Assembly: GCA_958510825.1 (NCBI GenBank)
Contig: OY294047.1
Location: 37,173,747 to 37,237,746, forward strand
Direction of reading: 5' to 3'
From: Brachypterus glaber
Lineage: Eukaryota > Arthropoda > Insecta > Coleoptera > Kateretidae
DNA length: 64,000 nucleotides
The translations under genes and the position numbers were made by a program. Position 1 is the stretch's first letter; each line of letters begins with the position of its first letter. Shown piece after piece: positions 44,002 through 54,110 of this stretch. The notes under the pieces were generated by a model that did no database searches, was not told where the DNA came from, and worked only from the letters and a program-made list of their open reading frames with translations.

Positions 44002-44130
44002 ATGGAAAGAGAAATGCAAAGTGATGATTCTGGTACTCCCCCAGAAATAAGGGGACAGACGAAAACTGTTAGGGAGAATATACTGCCTCAAAAATCAATA
44101 TATGGGGTTTGTACCTCTAGTAATCTATGA
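44002..44130 (+). pseudogene. 42-codon ORF, possible captured first exon
   Basis: ATG at 44002 opens MEREMQSDDSGTPPEIRGQT and continues through ENILPQKSIYGV to a TGA at 44128. Acidic/Ser-rich beginnings followed by LPxKSxxxY occur at the start of some insect proteins related to tyrosine-recombinase-like or ZMYM-type genes (from memory), where the chain goes on as a helical region. Here it stops soon after. It lies between inverted copies of TAGTATTTTTTTCACTACCA. It may be a captured gene fragment, or chance. Confidence 0.25.
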
Positions 44131-44684
44131 TCCTTACGGTAATATATGGGTTGTATATCTATGATTGAATATGATGGACCAATGATTTTTACTTTTCGAA
44201 GTGTTTTTAGTAAGACATGTTTTATAGGTACTAATTTAGTTAATATTTTTTAATTTATCATGAAATAAATAAATTTGGTGCCTAAAGACATTTGTAAATA
44301 GCAATGTGATTTAATAATTAAGTGAAACGTCAGATGCCAAAACTGCTGAATAAAAATTCATTATTAACCATGGTGCAATTTTATTATTTTTAGAACCTCT
44401 GACGTCATAGGTAGAGAAATAATATTTCTACCAATGAAAAGAACAGTAATAAAGATGTGGTTTTAGGCTGGTGGTGAAAAAATATTATTATATTGTTCAG
44501 TAACTAAGCTTGGGGTTATTTTAAGGCTTTGGGGATAAGAGCAAAATGTATAATATAATAACTTACCGACCTGACTATGTTCAGTGATCTTTCATGAACT
44601 GATGAGTATGTTTAAATTTTAATTTAAAATTGTAGTGTATTCATATTTTTTCGAAAGGTTACAAATTTCAATAATTGATTTTTA

Positions 44685-45645
44685 GGCAGACTAACATCTC
44701 TACGCTAAATTTCTCTACTCCCTAACATCCCTACTCCGTACACGGAAAGAAATTAGTGGGCTCTGCGCTATACATTATAAGATATTTGGTAACAGTGGCA
44801 AATTATAGTGATTTAAGCTATAGATTATAAGGGACACAATAACTAATAATTTTAAAAATAAATTGGAAACGATTATATATATTACAGACACGATTATATT
44901 TATTACAGGCACTATTATAAATTTCAGAAATTTTATTATATTATAAAAATTATTAGCACGGACAATAATTAAATCTATTTAAGCTATAAATGCCATAGTA
45001 TTTGTTATATTTTATTATTCACTAAACAATTAAAGTATTTCATATAAATTTTTACACTGACTGCCATAGTTGTAAGAGAAAGCCTTGTGTTTATATAATA
45101 AGCGATTATAATTTGCTTGGTATGTGTGTTATAGCGCTCCTAGCTATAATTTTTTTTTTCCGTGTAACATCCCTACTCCACAACAACTCTACTCCGTAAC
45201 ATCTCTACTCCATAACATCTCTACTCCGTAACAACTCTACTTCACACTATAGACACTCGATTAGCCACTTGTCTTAACTCAAAAGAATATTTGTCATGCT
45301 AAGTCACTGTCAAAAATGAATTCAGTTTATTAATTACTTACATATTAGTGCATGTTAAGAGTACGCGGTCATTGTTGCTTTGAGAATAATTCATTTATGA
45401 TTGTTCTAGATTTACATTTAAAGATAAACGTTTTCTAGGAAAAAAATAAAATAATCTAGAAGAAGAAGATTCTTTGTTCTTTGAACTGCTCATTTATTAT
45501 TAAGTGGTTAATAAAGTGCATATAGTGTGGAGTAGAGTTGTTACGGAGTAGAGATGTTATGGAGTAGAGTTGTTGTGGAGTAGGGATGTTATGGAGTAGG
45601 GATGTTAGGGAGTAGAGAAATTTAGAGTAGAGATGTTAGTCCGCC
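44685..45645. mobile_element. hAT-like element with 16-bp repeat arrays at both ends
   Basis: The 8-mer GATTTTTA flanks both sides (44677-44684, 45646-45653). TIRs are GGCAGACTAACATCTCTAC and the inverse of GGCGGACTAACATCTCTAC. Inward of each TIR, eight or so 16-bp units of the form GTAACATCTCTACTCC run in tandem on the left, and their complement (GGAGTAGAGATGTTAC) on the right. The middle, 45240-45520, is unique and non-coding. Without the nested insertion the element is about 535 bp. The 8-bp TSD fits hAT; arrays of short subterminal repeats are where such transposases bind. Confidence 0.85.
44741..45164. mobile_element. TA-flanked MITE inside a 16-bp array
   Basis: Ends CACGGAAAGAAATTAG and TTTTTTTTTTCCGTG, with TA at 44739-44740 and 45165-45166. 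It splits one 16-bp unit of the left array. Removing it and one TA restores a perfect unit, which fixes the boundaries. 424 bp, no ORF. Confidence 0.88.
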
Positions 45646-46621
45646 GATTTTTAAATAAACTGATTTTAAAAAAACTGACTCTCAAAAAAGCTGAAAAAAT
45701 GTCTAATAACTTTAAAACCCAAAGGGAAAAATGTTAAAGCTGAATTCTAGATGTGTATTTTAAGAAAAATGGTTATTAAATAACACAAAAATTGTAAATG
45801 ACGTACGGAAATTAGAAAATTGTACATGAGAAATAAGAAATCTCTAAAATAAAACAAGATTTAAGAATTTGCTAAATAAAGAAAGAATTTAATGAAGAAA
45901 TATGTTTTTATTACAAATAAATTAAATTATATTAAACACTGCCTTATTTTCTAACAATAATATAAAACCATATTATGGTACAGGATCTTTCTTGATTATT
46001 TGAAGTAATAATTCCATATTGATTTACAAAAATCCCCATCATCCTTTATTTTACGTTAACATTTTTAATACATAAGCACTTTTCATTTTGATAAAAACTA
46101 TACTTATTTCTTATTTTTCTACACAATTTTATTCTTTAATGTATTCATTCGTTATTGTCCATCTTCTTTAAAATATATATCCACCACCATTCAGTTTTAT
46201 TACATTTTTTGAATAGCACATTTTGATATTTTCAATTTGACATACTATTTTTTGAGACATGTCAAAATTACTTTTAGATAACCGCCTACTTAATCAATTT
46301 TTTTCAAGCTAAAAAGTCCATTTAACGCTATTTGTAGCCTTTCGGGAAAATAATTATAAAAAATAAATTACAATTTTAAATTAAAAGGTAAACACACATA
46401 ACTATTGAAAGACTATTTAACGTAATGCAGACGAAAAGTTATAATTTTGTACATTTTGCTCTAATCCCCATGGATAAAATAACCCCTTTAGAAAAAGGAT
46501 TCTTACTAAAAAAAATGACATGTTTTGAGCTTATTCATTTCAAAGTAAGTAAAGATCGCTCAAAAGGCAAAAAAGTTATGAAGGTTTAAAAAGTGTCCGG
46601 TTTTTTTTGGGCCACCCGGTA

Positions 46622-47394
46622 GTTAAAAGAGATAAAAAGCAAACAACAAAAGGGACAGTTAATATTACAATTTTGAAATTATTTCGGTATATTTTTGTAA
46701 ATTACCACAGCAGAACCAAAGCAGACCCGAAGCACACGGTTTGCCCGTAATCTTGTTAACTTGTTAACTACGTATTGGATTTGAATCCTGGTTAAAAAAT
46801 ACCTTCAAAACTTTAATAAAGGTATTACAGTTACCTTTAAAATTTTTACTTTGTTATGTTTTTAATGGTCTTTCGAAATACTGATTTATTTTTCTGACTC
46901 GCCTTGTATAAATTAGAGATGATATTAAAAAAAAAGATAAATTAAAAATATTAATCTCCAAGGGCCACAAAAATCTTACTAGTAATAATTTTACTACTTC
47001 TTATTAACATTATAATACTAAAAGTAAGTCGTCTGCTCCTGACCCACAAATAGCCACCACCGAAAAACAAAGTAAGCAACATTTTTAAAAGGACGGTTTT
47101 TTGGCAGGTTTTCTTTTTATAATCTTAGTATAATAGTAGGTTACATGCTATAGGTAGTCTTGTTTTTTAGAGAAATCATATTTATATAACAAGGGACTGA
47201 AATGGCTGTTTTAGTCCCTCTGCACGAGTGTTTCCTGAGCGAGCGTAGCGAGCGAGGGAACAGGAATGCAATATACACTATTTTGTGCACTACCAAATAT
47301 AATTTAGATAGGTAGATAAAATTAAAATTAAAATTAAAAACCATGCGTCTAAAATCTGGTATTTTATTTTCGTAATTTAATCAAGATACATAGA
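46622..47394. other. Intergenic with a CGAG-core hairpin region at ~47185-47290
   Basis: GGGACTGAAATGGCTGTTTT...GAGCGAGCGTAGCGAGCGAG...CAGGAATGCA has the GC core of the hairpin family, but the stem is poor. The rest is AT-rich with no gene seen. Confidence 0.4.
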
Positions 47395-47695
47395 AAAAAG
47401 TTTGGGACAAATAACTAATAAGGCCCCCCAGTTTTGTACACCCCTGTTTAAAATAAGTTTATGAAAATAACACACGAAAATGGGCCTTACTAAGGTTAGT
47501 TAACATTCAAAACCTCGTTGCTGTACCTCAAAGCATTAAGTAAAAACCGATATTTTTTTTTATCCATTTTTAAAGGGGCAGCTCCCTTTCAAAGCATTTT
47601 TAGATATATGTTTATAGGAACTTTTTTTCATATTTTCCTATGTAGAATCACCCCTAAAAATTAATGACATCATTTACTGGACATCCTGTATGTGC
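47395..47695 (+). repeat. Family P repeat, longest copy
   Basis: CAAAACCTCGTTGCTGTACC, AGCATTTTTAGATATATG, TTTATAGGAACTTTTTTTCA and TAGAATCACCCCTAAAAATT run to TGGACATCCTGTATGTG. Matches 23130-23302 and 58625-58800 in part. No ORF. Confidence 0.65.
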
Positions 47696-47829
47696 CATAA
47701 CCGAAACTACTCAATTTTTTTTGTGAGCTTCTTTTTTCGTTTCGTTAACCAGACTCCAGCAAAGAGGTTCTTTTTGGCCTATGTATACAAATAGCTAATC
47801 CTCGGATAAAATGGTTAAACACACTAAAT

Positions 47830-48075
47830 AAAGATAAAGATTTATTGAAAAAACGGTTCTAATTTAAGAACTTTTTAATTTATTATTTGGTAAAAAGGGT
47901 TATTTTTTATAAAGAACACTCTTTTTTAATTGGCCAACGTTTCGAAATATTTAATTTATTCTTCATGACTCTACAATACAGAAAAAAATCCGATTTACAA
48001 AATTCCTTCTTTATTGTAGAGCCCTGAAGAGGAAACTAAATATTTTGAAAAGTTGGCCAGTTAAAAAAAAATTTC
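47830..48075. mobile_element. Small inverted-repeat element with GAAACG...CTGAAGAGG words
   Basis: TTAATTGGCCAACGTTTCGA is mirrored by AAAAGTTGGCCAGTTAA, with CTACAATA/TATTGTAG and TTCTTCATGA/CCTGAAGAGG inside. A decayed palindrome of about 140 bp core. Confidence 0.55.
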
Positions 48076-48575
48076 TTTATTAAAAAGACCTAAGGTGTAG
48101 GTCCTATATCCACTAAATAAATAGTTGCACTATTCTAAGGTCACCATGTAACTATTTCCTACAGAAAAAAAAATCAGTTATACTATGTTTTTCGGTGTCC
48201 ATCATGTTCATGGTTTACCCTCGTTCCTGCAATTCCCAGCAGGGCTATAATGCTTTTACTTAATATACTAATAATGTATTAACTTAATAACAGGGGTGAT
48301 TGCGATCACTAATAAATTAGAAAATGCACTTGCTTCTCCATGGAGAAGCGCCTCTTCATGGAAAGGTATTTTTACCTTTTAAATCATCTTTTATTACACT
48401 TAACGGGAATTAAAATATTATCTTAATTATGTGGTTTAATTTTTTTTTAACTTTAATATTTTTAATGGGAATTTCACCCTTTGTTACTCGCGCAAACTTT
48501 TTTAGACCATTTTATATTTTATATTGAAAGTGATTCAAACTAATTATTAAAACTATTGTATTTTTTTTTTATTTA

Positions 48576-48788
48576 GGGTAATTTGTGATAAACACTCGAA
48601 AATGAAGCAACTAAAAACTTTATTGCATTACATAATCATGCCAACGTTTTTTTAATTTGTTTGTTTTAATGCATATTTAATAATTTAGCCCCGAAGAAGC
48701 CTAAATATTAGGTGAAACGTTGGCATGATTATGTAATGCAATAAAGTTTTTATTTGTTTCATTTCCGAGTGTTTATCACAATTAACCC
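48576..48788. mobile_element. TA-flanked palindromic MITE
   Basis: GGGTAATTTGTGATAAACAC and GCATTACATAATCATGCCAA are mirrored by TTGGCATGATTATGTAATGC and GTGTTTATCACAATTAACCC, with TA outside (48574-48575, 48789-48790). Arms of ~80 bp are almost identical, so the element is young. The loop contains CCGAAGAAGCCTAAATATTA. Confidence 0.85.
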
Positions 48789-48885
48789 TAAATAAATTTT
48801 AAGAAGCATCCTGTAGGAAACATTATTACTATTGTAAAAGTTTATTAATACTTATCCTAACTTGAAATTATATGTTTTTGCAAAA

Positions 48886-49137
48886 CACAGAAAAAAAGGA
48901 TTCCTTGAACCAATGGCACGTGTCCTTCGACATGTTCAGAGCCATATTCTCTTGTTTCAAGGCTAGCCATTCTTTGAACCAAAAATGTCCTTAAATAAAG
49001 AGCGCAGATCTTCATTTAAAAACCCGTTCTCTTTAATCAATTTGGTTAAAAAAATTCTAGCCTTGAAATAAGAGAATATGGTTTTGAACATATCAAAAGA
49101 CACGTGTCCTTGGTTCAAGCAATCGTTTTTTTCTGTG
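48886..49137. mobile_element. CACAGAAAA-end palindromic MITE
   Basis: CACAGAAAAAAAGGATTCCT and TGAACCA are mirrored by TGGTTCAAGCAATCG and TTTTTTTCTGTG. Arms continue through CACGTGTCCTT and ATATTCTCTTGTTTCAAGGC, about 80 bp. The minus-strand ORF across it is a by-product. Ends resemble the CACGGAAAG MITE at 44741. Confidence 0.8.
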
Positions 49138-50489
49138 AATAGGAAATACATTTTAAAAATAAATACTGTTATATAAAAAAAATGTTTATTTTTTAATTGT
49201 CTGTAATATTTTTATATATAATTAAAAAATTAACCTAAAACATTATGTTGGAAAAAAATATAACAGCAATATAAAATTACAATGTGAGAAATACACAGAG
49301 CCGCAATTATATTAATACCCAAATGGCACAACTTTGAAGAGACCTGGTTACACAGGTAGCCCGCGCGAGTAACAAGGGGTTAATTATAACTAATTATAAA
49401 GTTATAAATAATTATTTACATATAATTAATTAACCCTTTTTACCTTTAATACCTAGGTATTTACTAATTAATATTACAAATTAACACAAGCAAAAGCTCA
49501 CTTTTCTTCACAAAACTTGATTTGGGTTCTACTTTCGTGTGAATGTTTGGGTTGATGCCATATTAATATGTTATGGGTCCCATTATCCCTACAACATTTT
49601 TGTGTAACCTAATAATATTTTAGTTACCTACTATTTGTTTTAAATTAAATTACAAAATATATTTACAGACTGTTTTCAGCACTGAAATCTAATCCATTAA
49701 AGATTATAAATAGGGAAGGTATAAAGGGTTGCAGGCTCTAATTTCACACACCTGCACTGAAAAATTCTTTGAATATGAGATATGATCTTTATAGGTCTCG
49801 GTATGCTGAATCAGCATTGCTGATTCCGAAAACAACTTTAATTGTTGAGTTTTTAATTCGCCCAAGAATCAGTTTTAATACTTTTAAATGAAATTGACAA
49901 AAACCAAATAAATTTATTTTGGAAATATAGTTCTGGATTGCAATGTTACTGATATTATCAGTGATAAGTATAATCATTGACCCATGTTTTACCGTAACAG
50001 CAGTGTTTACTCTTGCACGATTCATGCCTCTATTGCAATAGATACCAATATGTTGGTAGTGTCAACAAAGGGCTGTAGCGAAGAAGATTTAGTAGGGGGG
50101 GGGGGGAGAATGTCGAATCAAAACAAGTTTTATAGCATTGAAAAAAAAGTTAATGACTAAAATAAAAAAAAATGTTGCCACTACTGCTAAAATTACGACT
50201 TCCGAGCCCCGATCGTTTCCAATAATACACGGTGGGATAGAATGTAGCAGCCGCGGTCGAAACAATAATATTTTTTACTAAGTTGACATCATGGTTTCCT
50301 GTAAAATTTCAAAATTTTCTTAAAAACCAAAATATCAATAAAACAGCCACCCTAGCTAGAAAAGTGCATAAAACCTTTTTATAAAGTATAAAAAATGCTT
50401 TGATTTGAGCTCTTTAGCGGTAAAATCTTACTATAAATAATAATATTAAAATATATTTATGATATATACATATTTACGCCTCTTGCTCC
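49138..50489. other. Intergenic; G-run at 50093-50106
   Basis: A 78-codon minus-strand frame at 49789-50025 has no recognised domain. A run of about 13 G is at 50093-50106. Otherwise AT-rich. Confidence 0.4.
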
Positions 50490-50830
50490 TAGTCGATTTA
50501 CCTCAAATATAATTTTTATCATTAGATTCAATTTCAGCGACCTTAAACACCCCTTGATAGCATTTTTCAAATGTTTGTGAAACAATATTAATTTTTATTA
50601 CCAAAATCACTTCCAAGCGTGATATTTTGGTAAATTTTAAGTCTCTAGCCTAGAGCCTTCTTAAGTTATCGTTCTAACAAGATTTCCCAGACAGACTTAC
50701 CGACTGACCGACCGATAATTTTGTTTGCTCAAAATCAATGACATAAAACGCAAAAATTAGCAAACAAAATATAACTAACACAAGGCTTTTTAAAAATTTT
50801 GAAAATTTTCAAAATGGGAAAGCAAAATGA
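50490..50830 (+). repeat. Family B repeat, degenerate single-unit copy
   Basis: ATCATTAGATTCAATTTCAG with CGACCTTAAACACCCC (unit) is followed by the cap: TTTTAAGTCTCTAGCCTAGA, TCTTAAGTTATCG, CAGACTTACCGACTGACCG and ACAAGGCTTTTTAAAAATTT. Confidence 0.7.
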
Positions 50831-51357
50831 AAAACTATAAATCTGTTTCCATTATTATTATTATTATTTTTTAATTTAAAACTTATTATATACCAACTGC
50901 TGATAGCAATAGTTAACATAACTGAGTAACAGGATACCAGCGCGCCGCGATGCACCGCCTCAAAAAATAGCTATATCTCCCGTCTATACTAAAAGACGGC
51001 TCGAAAACGACACTGAATTTTTAGGCAGATACATTATAAACAGACCGATACGGGCTTTTGATCTTTTGTCTTGCAGATTGTATTTTTTCATAATTTTTTA
51101 ATGTACTTTAAAAAATAAGCCAAAAAGCCTATTATTTATATTTACAAGAATTTCTGCTCCTAATATGTTTAAAAGACATACCATCCCCCAACTTACGACC
51201 AAAAAAGAGCTAATCAAAAGCTTAAAAAAGTAAAATTATCAATCAATTTATGTAGGCCAACTTTACAGGTATGCAGCTCTCTCAGATCTTACTAAATTAA
51301 ACTCTTAAAGACAGGTCATAAAAATCTAAGGTTTTTTGTATGAAACTATGAAATTTG
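50831..51357. other. Intergenic, nothing recognised
   Basis: AT-rich apart from CCAGCGCGCCGCGATGCACC at 50938-50957. No gene seen. Confidence 0.4.
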
Positions 51358-51730
51358 TTAAAAAAAAACACCATCAATTTTTACCCTTTTTGGTGGTGAT
51401 CTCTCAAGGTCATCCCACTGTGCAATGTTCCAAGGACTATGTTGAGCGATAGTAAAAAATGCCAATACGCGTACCGGCGAGAAGAAGCATAAGAAGAGAA
51501 GGAGGCCCAATGCCCATACGCCGCCAGCTAGATGCAGACAGTGCAATCGGTCAGAGTCGCATCGGACAAGACAAATCGAATGTCAGCCGCTAATAAGTAT
51601 CCAGCAATCGCTGGACAAATGTATTTCCTTGACGAGGCGAAGGCCGCAACAAAAAGTCCAAAAAACCCTGCGTCTCAGCCCCTTTTCGGACGTAGCGTAA
51701 TTTGTATCGCTGCCAGAGTTAATTATTAGA
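51358..51730 (-). pseudogene. GC-richer patch, possible broken membrane-protein exon
   Basis: Composition rises clearly above the surroundings. On the minus strand one frame reads DAGFFGLFVAAFASSRKYI...IAGYLLAADIRFVLSDAT and stops. An overlapping frame continues LAGGVWALGLLLFLCFFS...VRVLAFFTIAQ. Both are hydrophobic and membrane-like, and one frameshift near 51540 would join them. The plus strand also has a 65-codon frame, which is hydrophilic as expected of antisense. I do not recognise a family; relic is the best guess. Confidence 0.25.
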
Positions 51731-52029
51731 TGTAAACATGGATTTTTCAAGGAAAAAGAAACGCAACGGAATAACAGTTTTTATTTTAAGGAAGTACAAT
51801 TAGATTTACGAGAAAATACGATTTATTATTAGGGTAAATCGGGGCAATTGTACGCGGAGAAACAGCTATCTTTGGAAAGTATTACAAACAGTTGAGTGAC
51901 ACATGAGACTTCTTGCTATTTATTTCTGAACATATTTTATAGGAATTATTACCAAATCTAAAGAAAGTTCAGATAACAATAGAGACAATTGCACATACTA
52001 TACAGCAAACGGATGAGTAATATTTAACA

Positions 52030-52146
52030 AATAATTTGCTTAGAAAATGTTTGTAACTTAATAATTCATCATAAAAAGCTCGAGACCGCAGGTCGAAAGT
52101 ATTTTTTATGAATTATTAACTTAAAAACATTTGCTTGAAAGCAAAA
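52030..52146. repeat. CGAG-core hairpin, ~50-bp arms
   Basis: AATTTGCTTAGAAAATGTTT and AACTTAATAATTCAT pair with ATGAATTATTAACTTAAAAA and CATTTGCTTG around a loop with CTCGAGACCGCAGGTCG. Same design as 16736, 43672, 56518 and 59308. Confidence 0.65.
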
Positions 52147-52216
52147 TTAATAAAAATACAGCTGCTTATAGTTTAGCTGGTTTAAAACATTAGGTGGAGG
52201 GTTATATTTTAAAATT

Positions 52217-52294
52217 ATTTCACAAGTGCAAATTATGCTATTTCATAAAAAAATAAGCAAGGTGATTATTGCTCTAGTGCACTTGTGAAATAGG
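52217..52294. repeat. Inverted repeat at the LINE 3' end
   Basis: TTTCACAAGTGCA (about 52220) and TGCACTTGTGAAA (about 52278) can fold together. The right arm lies in the last codons of the reverse transcriptase ORF, the left arm in the 3' UTR. LINE reverse transcriptases of some groups recognise a 3' stem-loop, so the fold may be functional in parent copies. Confidence 0.5.
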
Positions 52295-53675
52295 CCCATA
52301 GCTTTGTAATCTTGTTCCAAACTTTTCTATCTTTGGTTTTACTCTTCCAGTTCGTTATATTTTTCTTTGGTAAGTCCTCCAGCACCACTTCTCTCCATCT
52401 TTTTCGCGGCCTTCCTCTTTTCTTTCTTCCTTCCGGCTCTCTCCACGGCATTTGCTTAGCAACTCTATTATCTGGCATTCTCTCTAAATGTCCTAGCCAC
52501 CTCAATCTTCCTGCCCTTACCACATCTGCTATATTTTTCTCCTTATGTATCTCGTAAATTTCTTTATTAGTTCTCCTGACATATCCGTTTTCCAGTTGTT
52601 TCCCCCCTAGTATCCTTCTAAGTATTTTTCTTTCCCATCTCAGAATACATTCCTCTGATTTTATATTTAAGATCCAGGTTTCGCTACCATACAAAACTGT
52701 AGGTCTAAGCACTGTTCGATATAGTCTAAATTTGGCTTTCCTTGATAGCTGTTTGGATCTAAGTAGGTGGTTTAAGGCTCCAGCGCACTTGTTCCTTTGT
52801 TTATTCTCCATTCTATTTCCTGTACCTCCTCACATTTGTTTGTTATAATACTTTCTATGTATACATACTCTTTTACTTCCTGTAGCTCTATACTTTCATG
52901 CTCTAATTCCAACTTCAATGTACTTCCAGTTTCTGGTGCCCTTATCCTCATAAATTGAAATTTATAACTAGTCCCATCTCTTTTGCTGCTCTTAAAAAAC
53001 ATAACACTACTTCTCTTAGCTCTCTAATACTCCTGGCAATTATGGCCACATCGTCTGCGTACGCTATTACTTGGTGACTTTTAAAAATAATATGTCCTTC
53101 TCTGTTTAACTGACTCTTTCTTATTATTATTTCTAAAATTGCATTAAATATTAATGTTGAGAGGGGGTCTCCTTGTTTTAGCCCAATCCGAATTTCAAAG
53201 TCTTCCGACATCTCTCCTTTTACCCTTACATTACAAATTGTTCTTTCCAGCGTCATTTTTGTTAAATTTCTTAGTTTCTTCGGGATTTTAAAATGCTTTA
53301 ACACTTTTAATAAATCCTGTCGTTTAATCGAGTCATACGCTTTATGAAAATCTATAAACAATATCGCTGCTGGAATGCTGTATTCATAGCAGGTAGTCAG
53401 TGCCTCTTTTACAGTGAAAATTTGGTCTGTCGTAGCTCTTACCTTTCGAAATCCCGCCTGATATTCTCCCAGTTGGGGATCTATTAATTTTTCTAATCTT
53501 GTTTTTAGTAACGATACCAATATCTTATATGTAACATCCAATAAGGTTATCCCTCTGTAATTATTACAAACTTGTGCATCTCCGCCTTTTAGAATGGGTA
53601 TTATTGTTGCCTTTGTCCAGTCTTCTGGCATTCTCTCTTGTCTCCATATCTTTTTGATTAATTCATATACTTTAT
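52266..53675 (-). pseudogene. Non-LTR retrotransposon reverse transcriptase, frameshifted
   Basis: Three minus-strand frames follow each other: 53675-52948, 53002-52772 and 52811-52266. The first holds WTKATIIPIL, YRGITLL, the motif A strand FIDFHKAYD, motif B GLKQGDPLS and the catalytic YADD of motif C, all intact. The second and third give the thumb and the C-terminal part LRWLGHLERMP with a basic GRKKRGRPRKRWRE tail. This architecture is typical of the endonuclease-RT LINEs common in insects; RTE-like is my tentative placement. The endonuclease and N-terminus are missing (5' truncation near 53680), and frameshifts near 52965 and 52790 break the chain. No ribonuclease H seen. Confidence 0.9.
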
Positions 53676-53719
53676 ATTTTTATATAATATTAGTTTTTAT
53701 ATTTTAAGAACTATTATAA

Positions 53720-53870
53720 AATAATAGTCGAACGGGTAGCGCGTTAACTTGAAATACCTGACACGCCGGCTAGCGTGAGTTCGATTCTCACTAGCGCCGA
53801 TTGCTTTTTTCAGTTAATTAATAATTTAAATTTGGTGAAGGCAATGCGTAGTCTGTCAGACAACGTCGGA
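53720..53870 (+). mobile_element. tRNA-derived SINE, 3'-shortened copy
   Basis: Head with GGTAGCGCGTTAACTTGAAA, B box GTGAGTTCGATTCTCAC, then AGCGCCGATTGCTTTTTTCA and AATTTAAATTTGGTGAAGGC. The common tail seen at 17940-18060 is not recognisable after 53850. The head differs again from the two other copies. Confidence 0.8.
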
Positions 53871-53954
53871 CCAGTTAAGGGTTAAGTACCATTTTTGCCT
53901 AAATCCTTGCTCCACTAGACCTCACAGAGGAATACTTCCGATTTTGTTTAGGGG

Positions 53955-54110
53955 CTGCCCATAAATGATGCCTCAAATTGACCAAACTTCATACAATTCA
54001 TACCCCGTTTCTAGCGTTATCAAAGGCTATAGAGATTATAGAGAAACGGGGTGTGTAGTGTATGAATTTTGGTCAATTTGCGTGACATCATTTATTACGT
54101 ATCAAAAATT
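53955..54110. mobile_element. Foldback with GGGGCTGCCCATAAATGATG end
   Basis: TAAATGATGCCTCAAATTGA, CCAAACTTCATAC and ACCCCGTTTCT are mirrored by AGAAACGGGGTG, GTATGAATTTTGGTC and AATTTGCGTGACATCATTTA. The left terminus resembles the end of the element at 61303 (GGGCTGTCCATATATTACG), suggesting a related family. Confidence 0.7.

Larger units (their letters stand above)
43539..46619. mobile_element. TA-flanked 3.1-kb element holding nested insertions
   Basis: TIRs CAGGGTGGCCCAAAAAAAAC and the inverse of CCGGGTGGCCCAAAAAAAAC match for about 35 bp, with a further shared TTTGAAATGAATA word. TA lies on both sides (43537-43538, 46620-46621). This is the outermost of three nested layers. No transposase frame survives or was ever present. 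The interior also holds a CGAG-core hairpin repeat (43672-44490) and a 42-codon ORF. Confidence 0.85.

Noticed and set aside
44690..45645. CRISPR-like short repeats
   Set aside because: The 16-bp units are directly tandem with no spacers, occur inverted at the other end, lie in a TSD-flanked element, and the DNA is eukaryotic.
49789..50025. 78-codon minus-strand ORF
   Set aside because: No domain, ordinary composition, and no neighbouring gene signals; length is not exceptional for this base composition.
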